DNA of 64,000 nt from Neorhizobium galegae bv. orientalis str. HAMBI 540 (GCF_000731315.1 NZ_HG938353.1:372001-436000), one strand, 5' to 3'. Positions 36,906-45,630 are shown, numbered from the stretch's first letter. Numbers and translations: made by a program. The notes: generated by a model not told the origin, from the sequence alone.

Positions 36906-37688
36906 TTGAACGAAGCATCATCTCCTCAGAACGATCTGCCATTGGTCCGGCGGCTCGAAGCCGTCGGCTTTCGAGCCTGGCCGGCGGCGTCCGTCGTGTA
37001 TGACGGCAGCTGGCAGGTACGGCTGACCGGCGGTCATCCTTCCAAGCGTTTGAACTGCATCGTGCCGCTCGACCCGTCGGATCATCGCGACATGGCGACG
37101 CGGCTCGAGAAGGCGCGCAAGCGGTTCGAGGACTATGGCCGGCCGCTGGTCGTCAGGGAGACGCCGCTTGCCCCTCCGAAGCTCATCGACCACCTCAACG
37201 CCGCCGGCTGGCGGGCGTTCGAGACCGTCGACGTCCTGACCGTCAACCTCACCGAACTGGAACTGCCGGACACGCTCGATCACCTGCCGAGCCACGATAT
37301 CGGCCGGTTCTGCGATGCGAGCCTTGCCATTGACGGCGAGGATGCCGCGCTGAAGCCGGCGCTTGCGGAGATCCTGAGCTCGATCAAGCCGACATCCGGC
37401 TTCTTCATCAAGGAGAACCCGCAGGAAGGGGCCGCGGCCGTGGCGCTCTGCGTGCAGGACAACGATCTGGCCGGCATCATCTCTTTTGCTGTCGCGAAGG
37501 CACATCGGCGCGAGGGTCTCGGCACCGAGATCCTGTCCTCGGCACTGCGCTGGGCCCGGATCAGCGGTGCTCGGTCGGCCTGGCTGCAGGTGGTCTCGAC
37601 CAACGAACCGGCGCTGGCGCTCTATCGGAGGTTCGGCTTCCGCAAGGCCTACGAATATCGCTACTGGCGGCAGGAAAGCCGGGCATGA
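36906..37688 (+). CDS. GNAT-family N-acetyltransferase
   Basis: The 260-residue protein has a C-terminal GNAT fold: DLAGIISFAVAKAHRREGLG (acetyl-CoA loop, here HRREGLGTE), WLQVVSTNEPALALYRRFGF and a YRYW end. The N-terminal 120 residues are a divergent GNAT-like half. The substrate is unknown. The assigned start is a TTG six bases after argJ, with a ribosome site that is too close; the real start could be inside. It overlaps mutT by four bases, so argJ, this gene and mutT form an operon. Confidence 0.82.
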   Translation: MNEASSPQNDLPLVRRLEAVGFRAWPAASVVYDGSWQVRLTGGHPSKRLNCIVPLDPSDHRDMATRLEKARKRFEDYGRPLVVRETPLAPPKLIDHLNAAGWRAFETVDVLTVNLTELELPDTLDHLPSHDIGRFCDASLAIDGEDAALKPALAEILSSIKPTSGFFIKENPQEGAAAVALCVQDNDLAGIISFAVAKAHRREGLGTEILSSALRWARISGARSAWLQVVSTNEPALALYRRFGFRKAYEYRYWRQESRA

Positions 37689-38098
37689 GCGACAACCCCC
37701 GCAAGATCCTGCTCGTCGCCGCCTGCGCGCTGATCGATACCGACGGCCGCATCCTTCTGGCGCAACGGCCGGAAGGCAAGTCGCTGGCCGGCCTCTGGGA
37801 GTTTCCCGGCGGCAAGGTCGAGCCGGGTGAAACACCGGAGGAGACGCTGGTGCGCGAGCTCGAGGAAGAGCTCGGCATCCAGACCAAGATTCCGTGCCTT
37901 GCGCCGCTCACCTTCGCCAGCCACACCTACGAGACCTTCCACCTGCTGATGCCGCTCTATATCTGCCGTCGCTTCGAAGGCATTCCGACGGGGCGGGAAG
38001 GGCAGGCGATCAAATGGGTGCGGCCGAACGCGCTGCGGGACTACCCGATGCCGCCGGCCGACGAGCCGCTGATCCCGATCCTGCAGGATCTCCTCTGA
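37685..38098 (+). CDS. mutT: 8-oxo-dGTP diphosphatase MutT (Nudix)
   Basis: MutT removes oxidised dGTP from the nucleotide pool, preventing A-to-C transversions. The 137-residue protein has the Nudix box as GGKVEPGETPEETLVREL followed by EEELGI, and the surrounding WEFPGGK and WVRPNALRDYPMPPAD segments typical of MutT. Length is normal. It is the last gene of the argJ operon, with an ATGA overlap to the GNAT gene. Confidence 0.92.
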   Translation: MSDNPRKILLVAACALIDTDGRILLAQRPEGKSLAGLWEFPGGKVEPGETPEETLVRELEEELGIQTKIPCLAPLTFASHTYETFHLLMPLYICRRFEGIPTGREGQAIKWVRPNALRDYPMPPADEPLIPILQDLL

Positions 38099-38205
38099 TC
38101 GATAAAATTAGAGCCGCCGAATTCATACGGCGTTAAGGGATCGTTTAGCCGATTGTGGCACCTTCAAGGCTTATCCGGTAACGCGTTGATGAGGCTTTAG
38201 AAGGC

Positions 38206-38526
38206 ATGGACGAGGAATTCTGGAAAACTGTGCGGGTCCGTCAGCGGACGACGCATGGCTCCGGCAAAACCGGCGCGCTGAATATCGCACTCCTGTTCGG
38301 GACGGCCGCGATCGCTCTTTCGCTGATCGTGACGCCAATGCTCGCCAGCCGCAATGACGAGCGCCGACTGGCGCATGTCCAGGAAGATTTCGACCTGATC
38401 AGCACGGGCTCCATCAAGCCCGGCGAAAAGGGCGCAAGACATTATACGATCCGGCGCAGCGTATTGCAGGAAACGCCCGGTTCGGTCTGCATCGTACAGG
38501 GTTATGGCATCGGCAGCGACTGCTGA
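38206..38526 (+). CDS. Small membrane protein of unknown function upstream of the Flp pilin
   Basis: The 106-residue protein has a basic N-terminus, one membrane segment (LNIALLFGTAAIALSLIVTP) and an outer part containing FDLISTGSIKPGEKGARHYT and a Cys pair near the C-terminus (GSVCIVQGYGIGSDC). A single-pass membrane protein with its C-terminal part outside is likely. It directly precedes the Flp pilin gene on the same strand, 47 bases apart. No family name is known to me. Confidence 0.7.
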   Translation: MDEEFWKTVRVRQRTTHGSGKTGALNIALLFGTAAIALSLIVTPMLASRNDERRLAHVQEDFDLISTGSIKPGEKGARHYTIRRSVLQETPGSVCIVQGYGIGSDC

Positions 38527-38573
38527 CGCCGGGACTTTGAGGCCGGACTCCCATTTGATCCAAAGGTCAGTTC

Positions 38574-38747
38574 ATGCGCCTTTTCAGGTTTCTTCTGAAT
38601 AATAACAGCGGCGCGACGGCCGTGGAATACGGCCTCATCATCGGGATCATCTCGCTGTCGATGATCGCCGGGTTCACCACCTTTACCGACGCATTGACGA
38701 ATACGTTCAAAACCATCTCTAACAACATTGACGACCCTGTTCCCTGA
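38574..38747 (+). CDS. Flp/Fap-type pilin subunit
   Basis: The 57-residue protein MRLFRFLLNNNSGATAVEYG, then LIIGIISLSMIAGFTTFTD and a short polar tail, is a class IVb Flp prepilin: a short basic leader, Gly then Ala-Thr-Ala-Val-Glu-Tyr at the prepilin-peptidase site, and one long hydrophobic helix. Flp subunits form tight-adherence pili assembled by the Tad/Cpa machinery. AAGGT precedes the ATG by seven bases. No tad or cpa genes are adjacent, so it depends on a locus elsewhere or has another use. Confidence 0.88.
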   Translation: MRLFRFLLNNNSGATAVEYGLIIGIISLSMIAGFTTFTDALTNTFKTISNNIDDPVP

Positions 38748-38765
38748 ATTTGGGTCGGGGGCCGT

Positions 38766-39644
38766 TCAGCGCGGGTCGCGACTGTTGAGGGCGTCGGCAA
38801 GCCGCATTTTGGCGGAGCCCGGCTTCAACGGCTTTTGCTGGCTTTCATGCGGCGCCCAGCCGGATGCGTAGATGATCGAGAATGTCGCGCGGATGCGGCC
38901 GTCCGGATCGGAATAACGCTCGGCATAAAGTTCTGCAGCTCTCACGAAGAAACGCCTCGTCACCGGCACGCGACTGCGCCCGGCGAGAGGGTTGGTCATG
39001 CCCATGGCCCGTAGATCCCGCATCAGTGGGAACAGCGAGTCGTAACGCACCGTGTAAGTCTCGGCATCGACGACCGGCAGCGAAAAGCCCGCCCGCTGCA
39101 GCAGCGCACCGACATCGCGCACATCGGCAAACGGAATGACGCGCGGGCTTGCCCCGCCGGTCAATTCGGCCTCGGCAGACAGAAGAACGTCCCGCATTTC
39201 CTGCAACGTGCCCGAGCCGGGGATCGCGGCCAGGAAAAGCCCGTCCGGCTTCAGTGCCCGGCGAATGCGGATCAGCGTGCCGGGCATATCGTTGACCAGA
39301 TGCAGCGACAGCGGCGACAGGACCAGGTTGACGGAGTCCGGTTCGAGCGGCACGTCCTCCAATGGAGCGGCCGTGAAGGTGTCGCCAGGCCTTGCAAAAG
39401 CGGCGTCTGCCTCGACGCGCCGGATGGTGCCGATCTTGCCGGTGGCAAGCGCTTCGCGGGCGGCGATGCCGGTTCCGCCATGGAGTTCGACCGCCGTCTC
39501 GAAGCGGCGCTCGACGACCGCCAACCGATCTGCAAGCTCTCGGCCAGCGATATCCAGAAGAAAGGCGGCGGCGTTGTCGTCCTGAGCGGTTACCGCGCGT
39601 CTGCGGCGCGCACTCACCAGCTGTTCGTCGAAGAGAATTTCCAT
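38766..39644 (-). CDS. BioC/NDUFAF5-like SAM-dependent methyltransferase
   Basis: The 292-residue class I methyltransferase has a divergent nucleotide-binding region, an acidic strand (SVNLVLSPLSLHLVNDMPGT), and the following LIRIRRALKPDGLFLAAIPG motif shared with BioC and the mitochondrial complex I factor NDUFAF5. The start MEILFDEQLVSARRRRA at 39644 is the typical alphaproteobacterial N-terminus. The substrate is unproven. It is divergent from the comF gene with 58 bases between the starts. Confidence 0.85.
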   Translation of the reverse strand: MEILFDEQLVSARRRRAVTAQDDNAAAFLLDIAGRELADRLAVVERRFETAVELHGGTGIAAREALATGKIGTIRRVEADAAFARPGDTFTAAPLEDVPLEPDSVNLVLSPLSLHLVNDMPGTLIRIRRALKPDGLFLAAIPGSGTLQEMRDVLLSAEAELTGGASPRVIPFADVRDVGALLQRAGFSLPVVDAETYTVRYDSLFPLMRDLRAMGMTNPLAGRSRVPVTRRFFVRAAELYAERYSDPDGRIRATFSIIYASGWAPHESQQKPLKPGSAKMRLADALNSRDPR

Positions 39645-39702
39645 GGTCGTCCACTCGTATTCTGCCGTCGCAAAGGCGCGTTCCATCCGCTATTGTCAAG
39701 TC

Positions 39703-40479
39703 ATGTCCGCCGAGCCGAACGTCAACGCCCTGCGACTTTTAACATCGTTCGCTGCGGGGTGGACGAGATGGATCGGCGATTTCGTCTATCCGCCGATCTG
39801 TCCCGGCTGCGGGGTGCGGACCGGGGCGCATCAGGGCTTCTGCCCCTCCTGCTGGCGGGAAATCCGTTTCATCGAACGGCCCTATTGCGAGAAGCTCGGC
39901 CTGCCGTTTTCCTATGATCCGGGGCCGGGCATTCTGTCGGCGCAGGCGATTGCGGAACCGCCCGTCTTCGACCGTTTGCGCTCGGCGGCAATCTTCGAGG
40001 GCGCCGCCCGTGACCTCGTCCATTCGCTGAAATACCGCGACCGCACCGACCTTGCGGGGATGATGGCCGGCTGGATGCTGCGCGCCTCCGATGGTTACGT
40101 GGAAAACTGTGACGCCATCCTGCCGGTGCCGCTGCATCGGTCGCGTTTCGCCTCGCGCAAATTCAACCAGGCGGCGGAGCTCGCCCGGCATCTGTCGCAG
40201 AAATCCGGTCGGCCGTTCCTGCCGTCTACCCTCATTCGCGTCAAACGCACCAACCGGCAGGTGGGGCTTACGGCGCGGGGCCGCGAGGACAATGTGCGGG
40301 CGGCCTTTGCGATCGCGCCGCGCCATGAGGATCGCGTTTTCGGCAAGCGGCTGGTGCTGGTCGACGACGTCTACACCACCGGTGCGACGGTTTCTTCGGC
40401 CACGCGTGCCTTGCGGAAAGCCGGCGCTGCGGAGGTCACTGTTTTGACCTTTGCAATGGCCGTCGGCGGGCCTATATGA
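39703..40479 (+). CDS. comF: ComF-family phosphoribosyltransferase-like protein
   Basis: The 258-residue protein has the ComF layout: an N-terminal zinc-binding CPGC...CPSC pair (residues about 30-50), the AAIFEGAARDLVHSLKYRDR segment, and a C-terminal type I phosphoribosyltransferase domain with the PRPP loop LVLVDDVYTTGATVSS. ComF proteins act in DNA uptake in naturally competent bacteria; in alphaproteobacteria the role is less clear. The start at 39703 removes an unlikely upstream extension. Its stop overlaps an upstream extension of the glutaredoxin frame. Confidence 0.9.
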   Translation: MSAEPNVNALRLLTSFAAGWTRWIGDFVYPPICPGCGVRTGAHQGFCPSCWREIRFIERPYCEKLGLPFSYDPGPGILSAQAIAEPPVFDRLRSAAIFEGAARDLVHSLKYRDRTDLAGMMAGWMLRASDGYVENCDAILPVPLHRSRFASRKFNQAAELARHLSQKSGRPFLPSTLIRVKRTNRQVGLTARGREDNVRAAFAIAPRHEDRVFGKRLVLVDDVYTTGATVSSATRALRKAGAAEVTVLTFAMAVGGPI

Positions 40480-40538
40480 CAGTAGAAAACACTATTGCGC
40501 GCGGCCTTTTCCCCGCCCGGTCGCGCCCGGAGACGATC

Positions 40539-40796
40539 ATGGCAGAGGTCACTATCTATACCCGCGAATATTGCGGTTACTGCGCGCGCGCAAAAGCTTT
40601 GCTGGATACCAAGGGTGTCGCCTATACCGAGCATGACGCCACCTATTCGCAGGAATTGCGCCAGGAAATGATCGGCAAGGCGAACGGCCGCTCGACCTTT
40701 CCGCAGATATTCATCGACGGCACGCATGTCGGCGGCTGCGACGATCTGCACGCACTCGACCGGGCCGGCAAGCTGGATCCGATTCTGGCGAACTGA
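40539..40796 (+). CDS. grxC: Glutaredoxin 3
   Basis: The 85-residue protein starts MAEVTIYTREYCGYCARAKA with the dithiol CGYC active site and has the GSH-binding TFPQIFIDGTHVGGCDDL loop. It reduces disulphides and glutathione mixed disulphides at the expense of glutathione. Length matches GrxC exactly when the ATG at 40539 is used; the frame is open to 40476. It is followed by a nitrilase gene after 12 bases. Confidence 0.95.
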   Translation: MAEVTIYTREYCGYCARAKALLDTKGVAYTEHDATYSQELRQEMIGKANGRSTFPQIFIDGTHVGGCDDLHALDRAGKLDPILAN

Positions 40797-40808
40797 GAGG
40801 TATCTTCC

Positions 40809-41663
40809 ATGGCTTTCAAAGCTGCCGCTATCCAGATGTGCTCCGGCGTCGATCCGGAAAAGAACGCCGCCGACGTGGCGCGGCTGGTGCGTGAAGCGGC
40901 GGCCCACGGGGCGACCTATATCCAGACCCCGGAGATGACCGGTTTCCTGCAGCGGGACCGAAAGGCCATGCGCGCTGTGCTGCGCGACGAGGCGGGCGAT
41001 ATCATTGTTTCGACCGCCCGCAGCTTGGCGAGCGAACTCGGCATTCACCTGCATATCGGCTCGACCGCGATCGCCGTCGACGGCGGCAAGATCGCCAACC
41101 GCGCCTTCCTGTTTGCGCCGAGTGGCCGCCAGATCTGCACCTATGACAAGATTCATATGTTCGATGTCGATCTGGACAATGGCGAGAGCTGGCGCGAAAG
41201 CTCGGCCTATGAGCCGGGAAGCGAGGCGCGGGTCGCCGGCCTGCCGTTCGGCAAGCTCGGTTTTGCGATCTGCTACGACGTGCGCTTCCCGCAGCTTTTC
41301 CGCAGCGAAGCCTTGGCCGGTGCCGAGATCCTGACCGTGCCGGCGGCCTTTACCCGCCAGACCGGCGAAGCGCATTGGGAAATCCTGCTGCGCGCCCGTG
41401 CGATCGAGAACGGCGCTTTCGTGATCGCCGCCGCTCAAGGTGGCGTGCATGAAGACGGCCGCGAGACATTTGGCCACTCGATGATCGTCGACCCCTGGGG
41501 CAAGGTGCTGGCGTCTGCCGGCGGCACCGGCGAAGGCGTCGTGCTCGCCGACATCGATATTGCTGCCGTTGCCGCAGCCCGGGGAAAGATCCCTAACCTC
41601 AAGAACGCCCGCGAGTTCTCGCTCGATGCGGTTCCCGACGCGGCGGGAGAGGTGGCCGCTTGA
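40809..41663 (+). CDS. Carbon-nitrogen hydrolase (Nit-type amidase)
   Basis: The 284-residue protein has the Glu-Lys-Cys triad of the nitrilase superfamily: Glu in TPEMTGF, Lys in YDKIHMFD and Cys in GFAICYDVRFP. Overall it resembles Nit1/NitP proteins, which hydrolyse deaminated glutathione, a side product of transaminases. That fits its place next to grxC. It overlaps the DUF1178 gene by four bases. Confidence 0.9.
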   Translation: MAFKAAAIQMCSGVDPEKNAADVARLVREAAAHGATYIQTPEMTGFLQRDRKAMRAVLRDEAGDIIVSTARSLASELGIHLHIGSTAIAVDGGKIANRAFLFAPSGRQICTYDKIHMFDVDLDNGESWRESSAYEPGSEARVAGLPFGKLGFAICYDVRFPQLFRSEALAGAEILTVPAAFTRQTGEAHWEILLRARAIENGAFVIAAAQGGVHEDGRETFGHSMIVDPWGKVLASAGGTGEGVVLADIDIAAVAAARGKIPNLKNAREFSLDAVPDAAGEVAA

Positions 41664-42088
41664 TCAAGTATTCCCTCTCCTGCGACAATGCCCACGCGTT
41701 CGAAGGCTGGTTTTCGGAAAGCGCCGATTTCGACCGGCAGGTCGCGAGCGGCTTCCTGACTTGTCCGGTCTGCAATTCCGCCGCGATCTCCAAGACGCTG
41801 ATGGCGCCCTCCGTTTCGACCGCCCGCAGGCAAGAAGAGAAGCAGGCGATGGTGATGGACCTGGCACGCCGGGAGGCGATCGCCAAGCTCAAGGAAGCGG
41901 TAGCGGCGATCAAGGCCAATGCCGAGGACGTCGGTGAAAAATTTCCCGAGGAAGCCCGCAAGATCCACTACGGCGAGGCCGATGCCCGCGGCATCATCGG
42001 CCAGGCGAGCCTCGGCGAGGTGCGCGACCTCCTCGACGAGGGCATCGAGATCGCACCATTGCCGGTCATTCCCGAAGACGCGAACTGA
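41660..42088 (+). CDS. DUF1178 family protein
   Basis: The 142-residue protein begins MIKYSLSCDNAHAFEGWFSE with an FLTCPVCNSAAISKTLMAPS knuckle, a likely zinc site formed by Cys8 and the CPVC pair. A helical middle and the conserved IHYGEADARGIIGQASLGEV end follow. DUF1178 is common in alpha- and betaproteobacteria next to nitrilase and glutaredoxin genes; its function is unknown. It is translationally coupled to the nitrilase. Confidence 0.9.
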   Translation: MIKYSLSCDNAHAFEGWFSESADFDRQVASGFLTCPVCNSAAISKTLMAPSVSTARRQEEKQAMVMDLARREAIAKLKEAVAAIKANAEDVGEKFPEEARKIHYGEADARGIIGQASLGEVRDLLDEGIEIAPLPVIPEDAN

Positions 42089-42142
42089 ATGAGCTGATGG
42101 CGATCAGGGAGAGGTTAGCGTGCGCGGCGGGGGCGGGGATGG

Positions 42143-42442
42143 CTATTCTTTCGGAAAGAGGGCGCTTTCGTAGTCCTGGGCGCCGTGGAAGATATGGAGG
42201 ATTTCGACTGTTGCGCCGCCGATCCTGTACAGGATTACATAGTTGCCATAGGGGCGTCGCCTGATCCCGCTTTCCGGATAGTCGGACAACGCGGCAAAAG
42301 CCCCCGGTGCATTTCCGAGCTGGCGGCAGGCTTCCCTTAATTCCAGTGCGAATGAGATCGCGCGCGGAGGATTATCTTTTCTGATAAATTTTGTGATTGA
42401 GGAAATGTCCGAAAGCGCTTCGTCCGTGATGACGACTTTCAC
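42143..42442 (-). CDS. parE: ParE-family toxin
   Basis: The 99-residue protein matches RelE/ParE toxins: an N-terminal VVITDEALSDISSITKFIRK helix pair and the C-terminal strand set GIRRRPYGNYVILYRI, VEILHIFHGAQDY. ParE toxins poison DNA gyrase; RelE toxins cleave mRNA. The missing RelE catalytic set and the YGNYVILYR pattern favour ParE. It follows its antitoxin gene by nine bases. Confidence 0.9.
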   Translation of the reverse strand: MKVVITDEALSDISSITKFIRKDNPPRAISFALELREACRQLGNAPGAFAALSDYPESGIRRRPYGNYVILYRIGGATVEILHIFHGAQDYESALFPKE

Positions 42443-42451
42443 GGGCTTTCC

Positions 42452-42697
42452 CTACTTTTCGAGGTCGCTCAGGATGCGGTCGAAGGCCTCTTCGAGCGGG
42501 GTGACGCGACCCGCATCGGCGTCAGCTATCGCCCGATCAAGAGACTCATGTAGCTTCTGTCTTTGGAGGTCGCGGAGATAGCGATCACGCAGCGCGTCCT
42601 CGATATATCGATCGCGTGACTTGGTCTCACCGCGGTCGATGGCGCTTTGGATATGATCATCCAGCGCTGCGTCGAGCTTTACGGTTACTTGCGGCAT
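42452..42697 (-). CDS. parD: Ribbon-helix-helix antitoxin of the ParD/CopG type
   Basis: The 81-residue protein has a short N-terminal strand (QVTVKLDAALDDHIQSAID) and a helix-turn-helix (KSRDRYIEDALRDRYLRDL) typical of ribbon-helix-helix antitoxins, then an acidic tail that should wrap the toxin. It neutralises the ParE toxin encoded downstream and probably represses the pair. The pair sits between the DUF1178 gene and ubiG. Confidence 0.85.
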   Translation of the reverse strand: MPQVTVKLDAALDDHIQSAIDRGETKSRDRYIEDALRDRYLRDLQRQKLHESLDRAIADADAGRVTPLEEAFDRILSDLEK

Positions 42698-42747
42698 ATG
42701 CAGCTCCTTCTACTCTGACATAGTACCACAGGCGCCACGAATTTCCA

Positions 42748-43512
42748 TCAAGCCGGCCGTTTCGCCAGCATCATGTAGTTGACGTCCATATCCGGCGACA
42801 GGTTCCAGCGGTCCTGCAGCGGGTTGAAGAAGACGCCGGTGCGGTGGATGATGTCCATGCCGGCTGAGGAGATCGGCCTTTCGAGCTCTTCCGGGCGGAC
42901 CAGCTTTTCGTATTGATGGGTGCCGCGGGGCAGCCAGCGCAGGATGTTTTCGGCAGCGAAGATCGCCAGCGCGCCCGCCTTGAAGGTGCGGTTGATGGTG
43001 GCGACGAACATCAGGCCGCCGGGGCGAACCATGTTGGCGCAGGTCGTCATGAAGAAATTGACGTCGGCAACGTGTTCCACCACTTCCATATTCAGCACGA
43101 CATCGAAAGTCTCGCCGGCTTCGGCGAGCTGCTCGGCGGTGACGGCGCGGTAGTCGACCGAGGTGCCGGTCTCGGCGGCATGGGTGGAGGCGATGCCGAT
43201 GTTCTTTTCCGACGGATCGGCGCCGACCACGGTCGCGCCCATGCGGGCGATCGGCTCGGAGAGCAGGCCGCCGCCGCAGCCGATATCGAGGATGCGCAGG
43301 CCGGAAAGCGGCAGGTGGCTCTTGCGGTCGCGGCCGAAGTTTTCACAGATGCGGTCGCGGAGATAGGCGAGGCGCACTGGGTTGAACTTGTGAAGCGGCT
43401 TGAACTTGCCGGTCGGGTCCCACCACTCGGCGGCCATCGCGGAAAACCGGTCGACTTCGCTCTGGTCGATCGTCGTGCGGGGATCGATCGTGCTGCGGGC
43501 GGCTTCGGTCAT
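42748..43512 (-). CDS. ubiG: Ubiquinone biosynthesis O-methyltransferase UbiG
   Basis: UbiG carries out both O-methylation steps of ubiquinone synthesis. The 254-residue protein has [23 protein letters not shown]-binding [20 protein letters not shown], and the [20 protein letters not shown] and [11 protein letters not shown] blocks, all diagnostic. Length is normal. It starts within the last codon of a conserved hypothetical gene on the same strand (ATGA overlap). Confidence 0.97.
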   Translation of the reverse strand: MTEAARSTIDPRTTIDQSEVDRFSAMAAEWWDPTGKFKPLHKFNPVRLAYLRDRICENFGRDRKSHLPLSGLRILDIGCGGGLLSEPIARMGATVVGADPSEKNIGIASTHAAETGTSVDYRAVTAEQLAEAGETFDVVLNMEVVEHVADVNFFMTTCANMVRPGGLMFVATINRTFKAGALAIFAAENILRWLPRGTHQYEKLVRPEELERPISSAGMDIIHRTGVFFNPLQDRWNLSPDMDVNYMMLAKRPA

Positions 43513-43946
43513 GGCTCTACTCCTTGTTCCGCTGTTGAAGTCGGATGCAGCGGATGAGAAGTCAAGAGATGTTTCTTGGCGCGCCGCCTTGCCGCAACCA
43601 AGATGCAGGCGCGGAGCACGTCGAGATTCGGTTCATCGATTGCTAACTGCTGAAGCTTCTGCAAGGCCTGTTTGAAGAGTTCATAACGTTGGGGTTCGCG
43701 ATTGGCGATGCAAAGCGGTAGATCGGCGCATGCCTTGCCGCTGAGGCCGATTTCCTGCTGGGCACGGACCTTCCAGATCTGATGCACCGATGGCAGCATC
43801 GGGCCACTGCAGACACGCCGGCGGCGGCAGGCGCGCAAATGGCAGAAGCCGCTGTCCAGAAAGCAGATCGACGCCGTGGCGCGGCATAATTCCTCATGCT
43901 GTTCGGCGCGAAGCTTTTCGTAATCGCTGAGTTCTGGCTTATCCAT
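43509..43946 (-). CDS. Conserved hypothetical protein coupled to ubiG
   Basis: The 145-residue protein has a Cys-rich N-terminal half ([20 protein letters not shown], then [11 protein letters not shown], later [11 protein letters not shown]) that could bind a metal, and a helical C-terminal half. It overlaps ubiG by four bases, so both are made together. I do not know the family's function. A plausible role would be around quinone or metal chemistry, but that is only a guess from position. Confidence 0.65.
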   Translation of the reverse strand: MDKPELSDYEKLRAEQHEELCRATASICFLDSGFCHLRACRRRRVCSGPMLPSVHQIWKVRAQQEIGLSGKACADLPLCIANREPQRYELFKQALQKLQQLAIDEPNLDVLRACILVAARRRAKKHLLTSHPLHPTSTAEQGVEP

Positions 43947-44009
43947 GTTCTTCCTTGCCTGATCTCAAGGCGTACTCATCCCTTGGTGCCTTTGCGTTTC
44001 AGTTTCGGC

Positions 44010-44066
44010 CGGGACACGTCGTGTGCCTCGAATTGAAATTTTAATAATGACACTCGACGTGTCCCG
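44010..44066. repeat. Long inverted repeat in the intergenic region before the hydrolase gene
   Basis: CGGGACACGTCG (44010-44021) and CGACGTGTCCCG (44055-44066) are perfect 12-bp arms around a 33-base AT-rich spacer. Pairing continues inward with one mismatch (GTG with CAC). It lies 64 bases upstream of the hypothetical-ubiG start. The rest of 43947-44438 shows no gene. Confidence 0.75.
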
Positions 44067-44438
44067 TTCGGCGTGTTTTTCCGCGCGACTCCGGTCCCTC
44101 TGCGGCGGTATGAATTTAACTCCGTGGAAATGAGCACGGATGCCATACCGGGTTGTGTGCGACACACGCACGCCCCGCCATTAGGCGAGAGGGAGACCAT
44201 TTTCTGCGCAGCCCCTGGCGACCCACCTGCATGACGGCAGATCATCAAGGCACCGGTCCCGTCTCGCCGGTTATGCGGGCCGGTGTAGCCGAAACGGGAC
44301 GCGCAGATTGTAGGCGGGGGTTTGGCGGGCGGGGATGCGAGGGGAGGAAATTTCGTCTATGTCTCTGAAAAGCCGAAGGGCACAGATGGCAGTCATCCTC
44401 GCTGGAGGGCCAAGATGACCGGCCGGGAGGAGGACAAC

Positions 44439-45332
44439 ATGGCGATCACGGTTGAGCGATTGAAGGAACTGCTTGCCTTCGAGGAGGTCTCCCTGACGCT
44501 GGCGGACAGTTCCGCGGAAAACCGCGACGGCTATATTCTCGAAAGGTTGCGGTTTCGGTTGAACGACGGCACCGAGGTGCGCGGCTTCCTGACCCGGCCG
44601 AGCGAAGGGTTCCTCACCCGCGGCCCGGCGATCCTCTATGCCCATGCACACGGCGCTCGCTGGGATATCGGTGCGTCGGAACTGATCGACGGGCGGCCGG
44701 CTTTACTCGATGCCCCGGGACCGGCATTGGCGCGCGACGGATATGTGGTGCTGTGCATCGACATGCCGACATTCGGCGAGCGTGCCGGCGTAACGGAGGA
44801 TGCGGCGACCAAGGCGGCGCTCTGGCATGGCAAAACGTTGTTCGGGCAGATGCTGTCCGAACAGGCCGCGGCGCTGGCCTGGCTTGCCGGCCGGCCGGAG
44901 GTCGATCCGCAGAGGATCGGCGTGACGGGGCTCTCGATGGGTGCGACGCTTGCCTATTTCCTGTCGGCGCTGGATCCGAGGGTGAAGGCGAACGCGCATC
45001 TGTGCTGCTACGCGGATTTCGCGACGCTGGTCGAAACCGGCGCCCATAATCTGCACGGCCATTACCTGACCGTGCCGGGGCTGCTCAAAGAAACCTCGAT
45101 CGGCGAGATCGCCGGGCTGGTGGCGCCGCGGCCGCAGCTGATCTGCGTCGGCTGGGACGATCCGCTGACACCGCCTGATGCGGTGGAGCGCGCCTTTGCC
45201 GAGACGGAGGCCGCTTATCTAAGGGCCCAGGCGCTCGGTGCGCTGGTGTTTTTGCCGCAAGCTGACGTCGGTCACCGCGAGACGGCGGAGATGCGGCGGG
45301 CGGTGCTGGCCTTTTTCAAAGGATATCTCTGA
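44439..45332 (+). CDS. Dienelactone-hydrolase-like alpha/beta hydrolase
   Basis: The 297-residue protein has the alpha/beta hydrolase set: nucleophile elbow GVTGLSMGATLAYF (Ser), the acid in GWDDPLTPP and the His in ADVGHRETAE. An N-terminal oxyanion strand AILYAHAHGARWDIG and a DMPTFGERAG loop resemble acetyl-xylan esterase or cocaine-esterase-like members. The substrate is unknown. The ATG at 44439 has a strong GGGAGGAGG; the frame extends upstream to 44322 without one. It converges with a small secreted-protein gene. Confidence 0.82.
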   Translation: MAITVERLKELLAFEEVSLTLADSSAENRDGYILERLRFRLNDGTEVRGFLTRPSEGFLTRGPAILYAHAHGARWDIGASELIDGRPALLDAPGPALARDGYVVLCIDMPTFGERAGVTEDAATKAALWHGKTLFGQMLSEQAAALAWLAGRPEVDPQRIGVTGLSMGATLAYFLSALDPRVKANAHLCCYADFATLVETGAHNLHGHYLTVPGLLKETSIGEIAGLVAPRPQLICVGWDDPLTPPDAVERAFAETEAAYLRAQALGALVFLPQADVGHRETAEMRRAVLAFFKGYL

Positions 45333-45340
45333 GAGAAAGT

Positions 45341-45370
45341 GCCGGTCAGGCACTACGGCGCCTGACCGGC
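45341..45370. terminator. Bidirectional terminator-like hairpin
   Basis: GCCGGTCAGGC (45341-45351) pairs with GCCTGACCGGC (45360-45370) across eight bases, between convergent genes ending at 45332 and 45388. Confidence 0.7.
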
Positions 45371-45387
45371 CACGCGGACGCCCACAC

Positions 45388-45630
45388 CTACCGCGTGCCG
45401 TTCAGATGCACGCATTTCTTGCCGATTTCTTCCTTGCGCTGCGACTTGGTGTATTGCGCGATCATGCCGGCGGGGCAGCTCTTGTCGTCGAACAGGACAG
45501 TCTCGCCGGCAGCCATCGACGCCACCGTCGGCTTGGTCTTGACCAGTCTGGTTTGGGCATTGGCCGGGAGCAATGCGGCGGACCCGGTGAAAAGCACGGC
45601 CAGCGACAGAAGCAGAAAAACACGGAACAT
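45388..45630 (-). CDS. Small secreted protein (DUF6719-like)
   Basis: The 80-residue protein has a signal peptide (FRVFLLLSLAVLFTGSAALL with PANA before QTRL) and a short mature part with two Cys (DKSCPAGMI, GKKCVHLNG) likely bridged in the periplasm. The pattern resembles DUF6719. GAGGAGG lies six bases before the ATG at 45630; an adjacent ATG at 45633 is too close. Function is unknown. Confidence 0.7.
   Translation of the reverse strand: MFRVFLLLSLAVLFTGSAALLPANAQTRLVKTKPTVASMAAGETVLFDDKSCPAGMIAQYTKSQRKEEIGKKCVHLNGTR

Noticed and set aside
44010..44066. Intrinsic terminator
   Set aside because: It lies upstream of the minus-strand gene at 43946 and far from any plus-strand stop, and the spacer of 33 bases is too long for a terminator loop.
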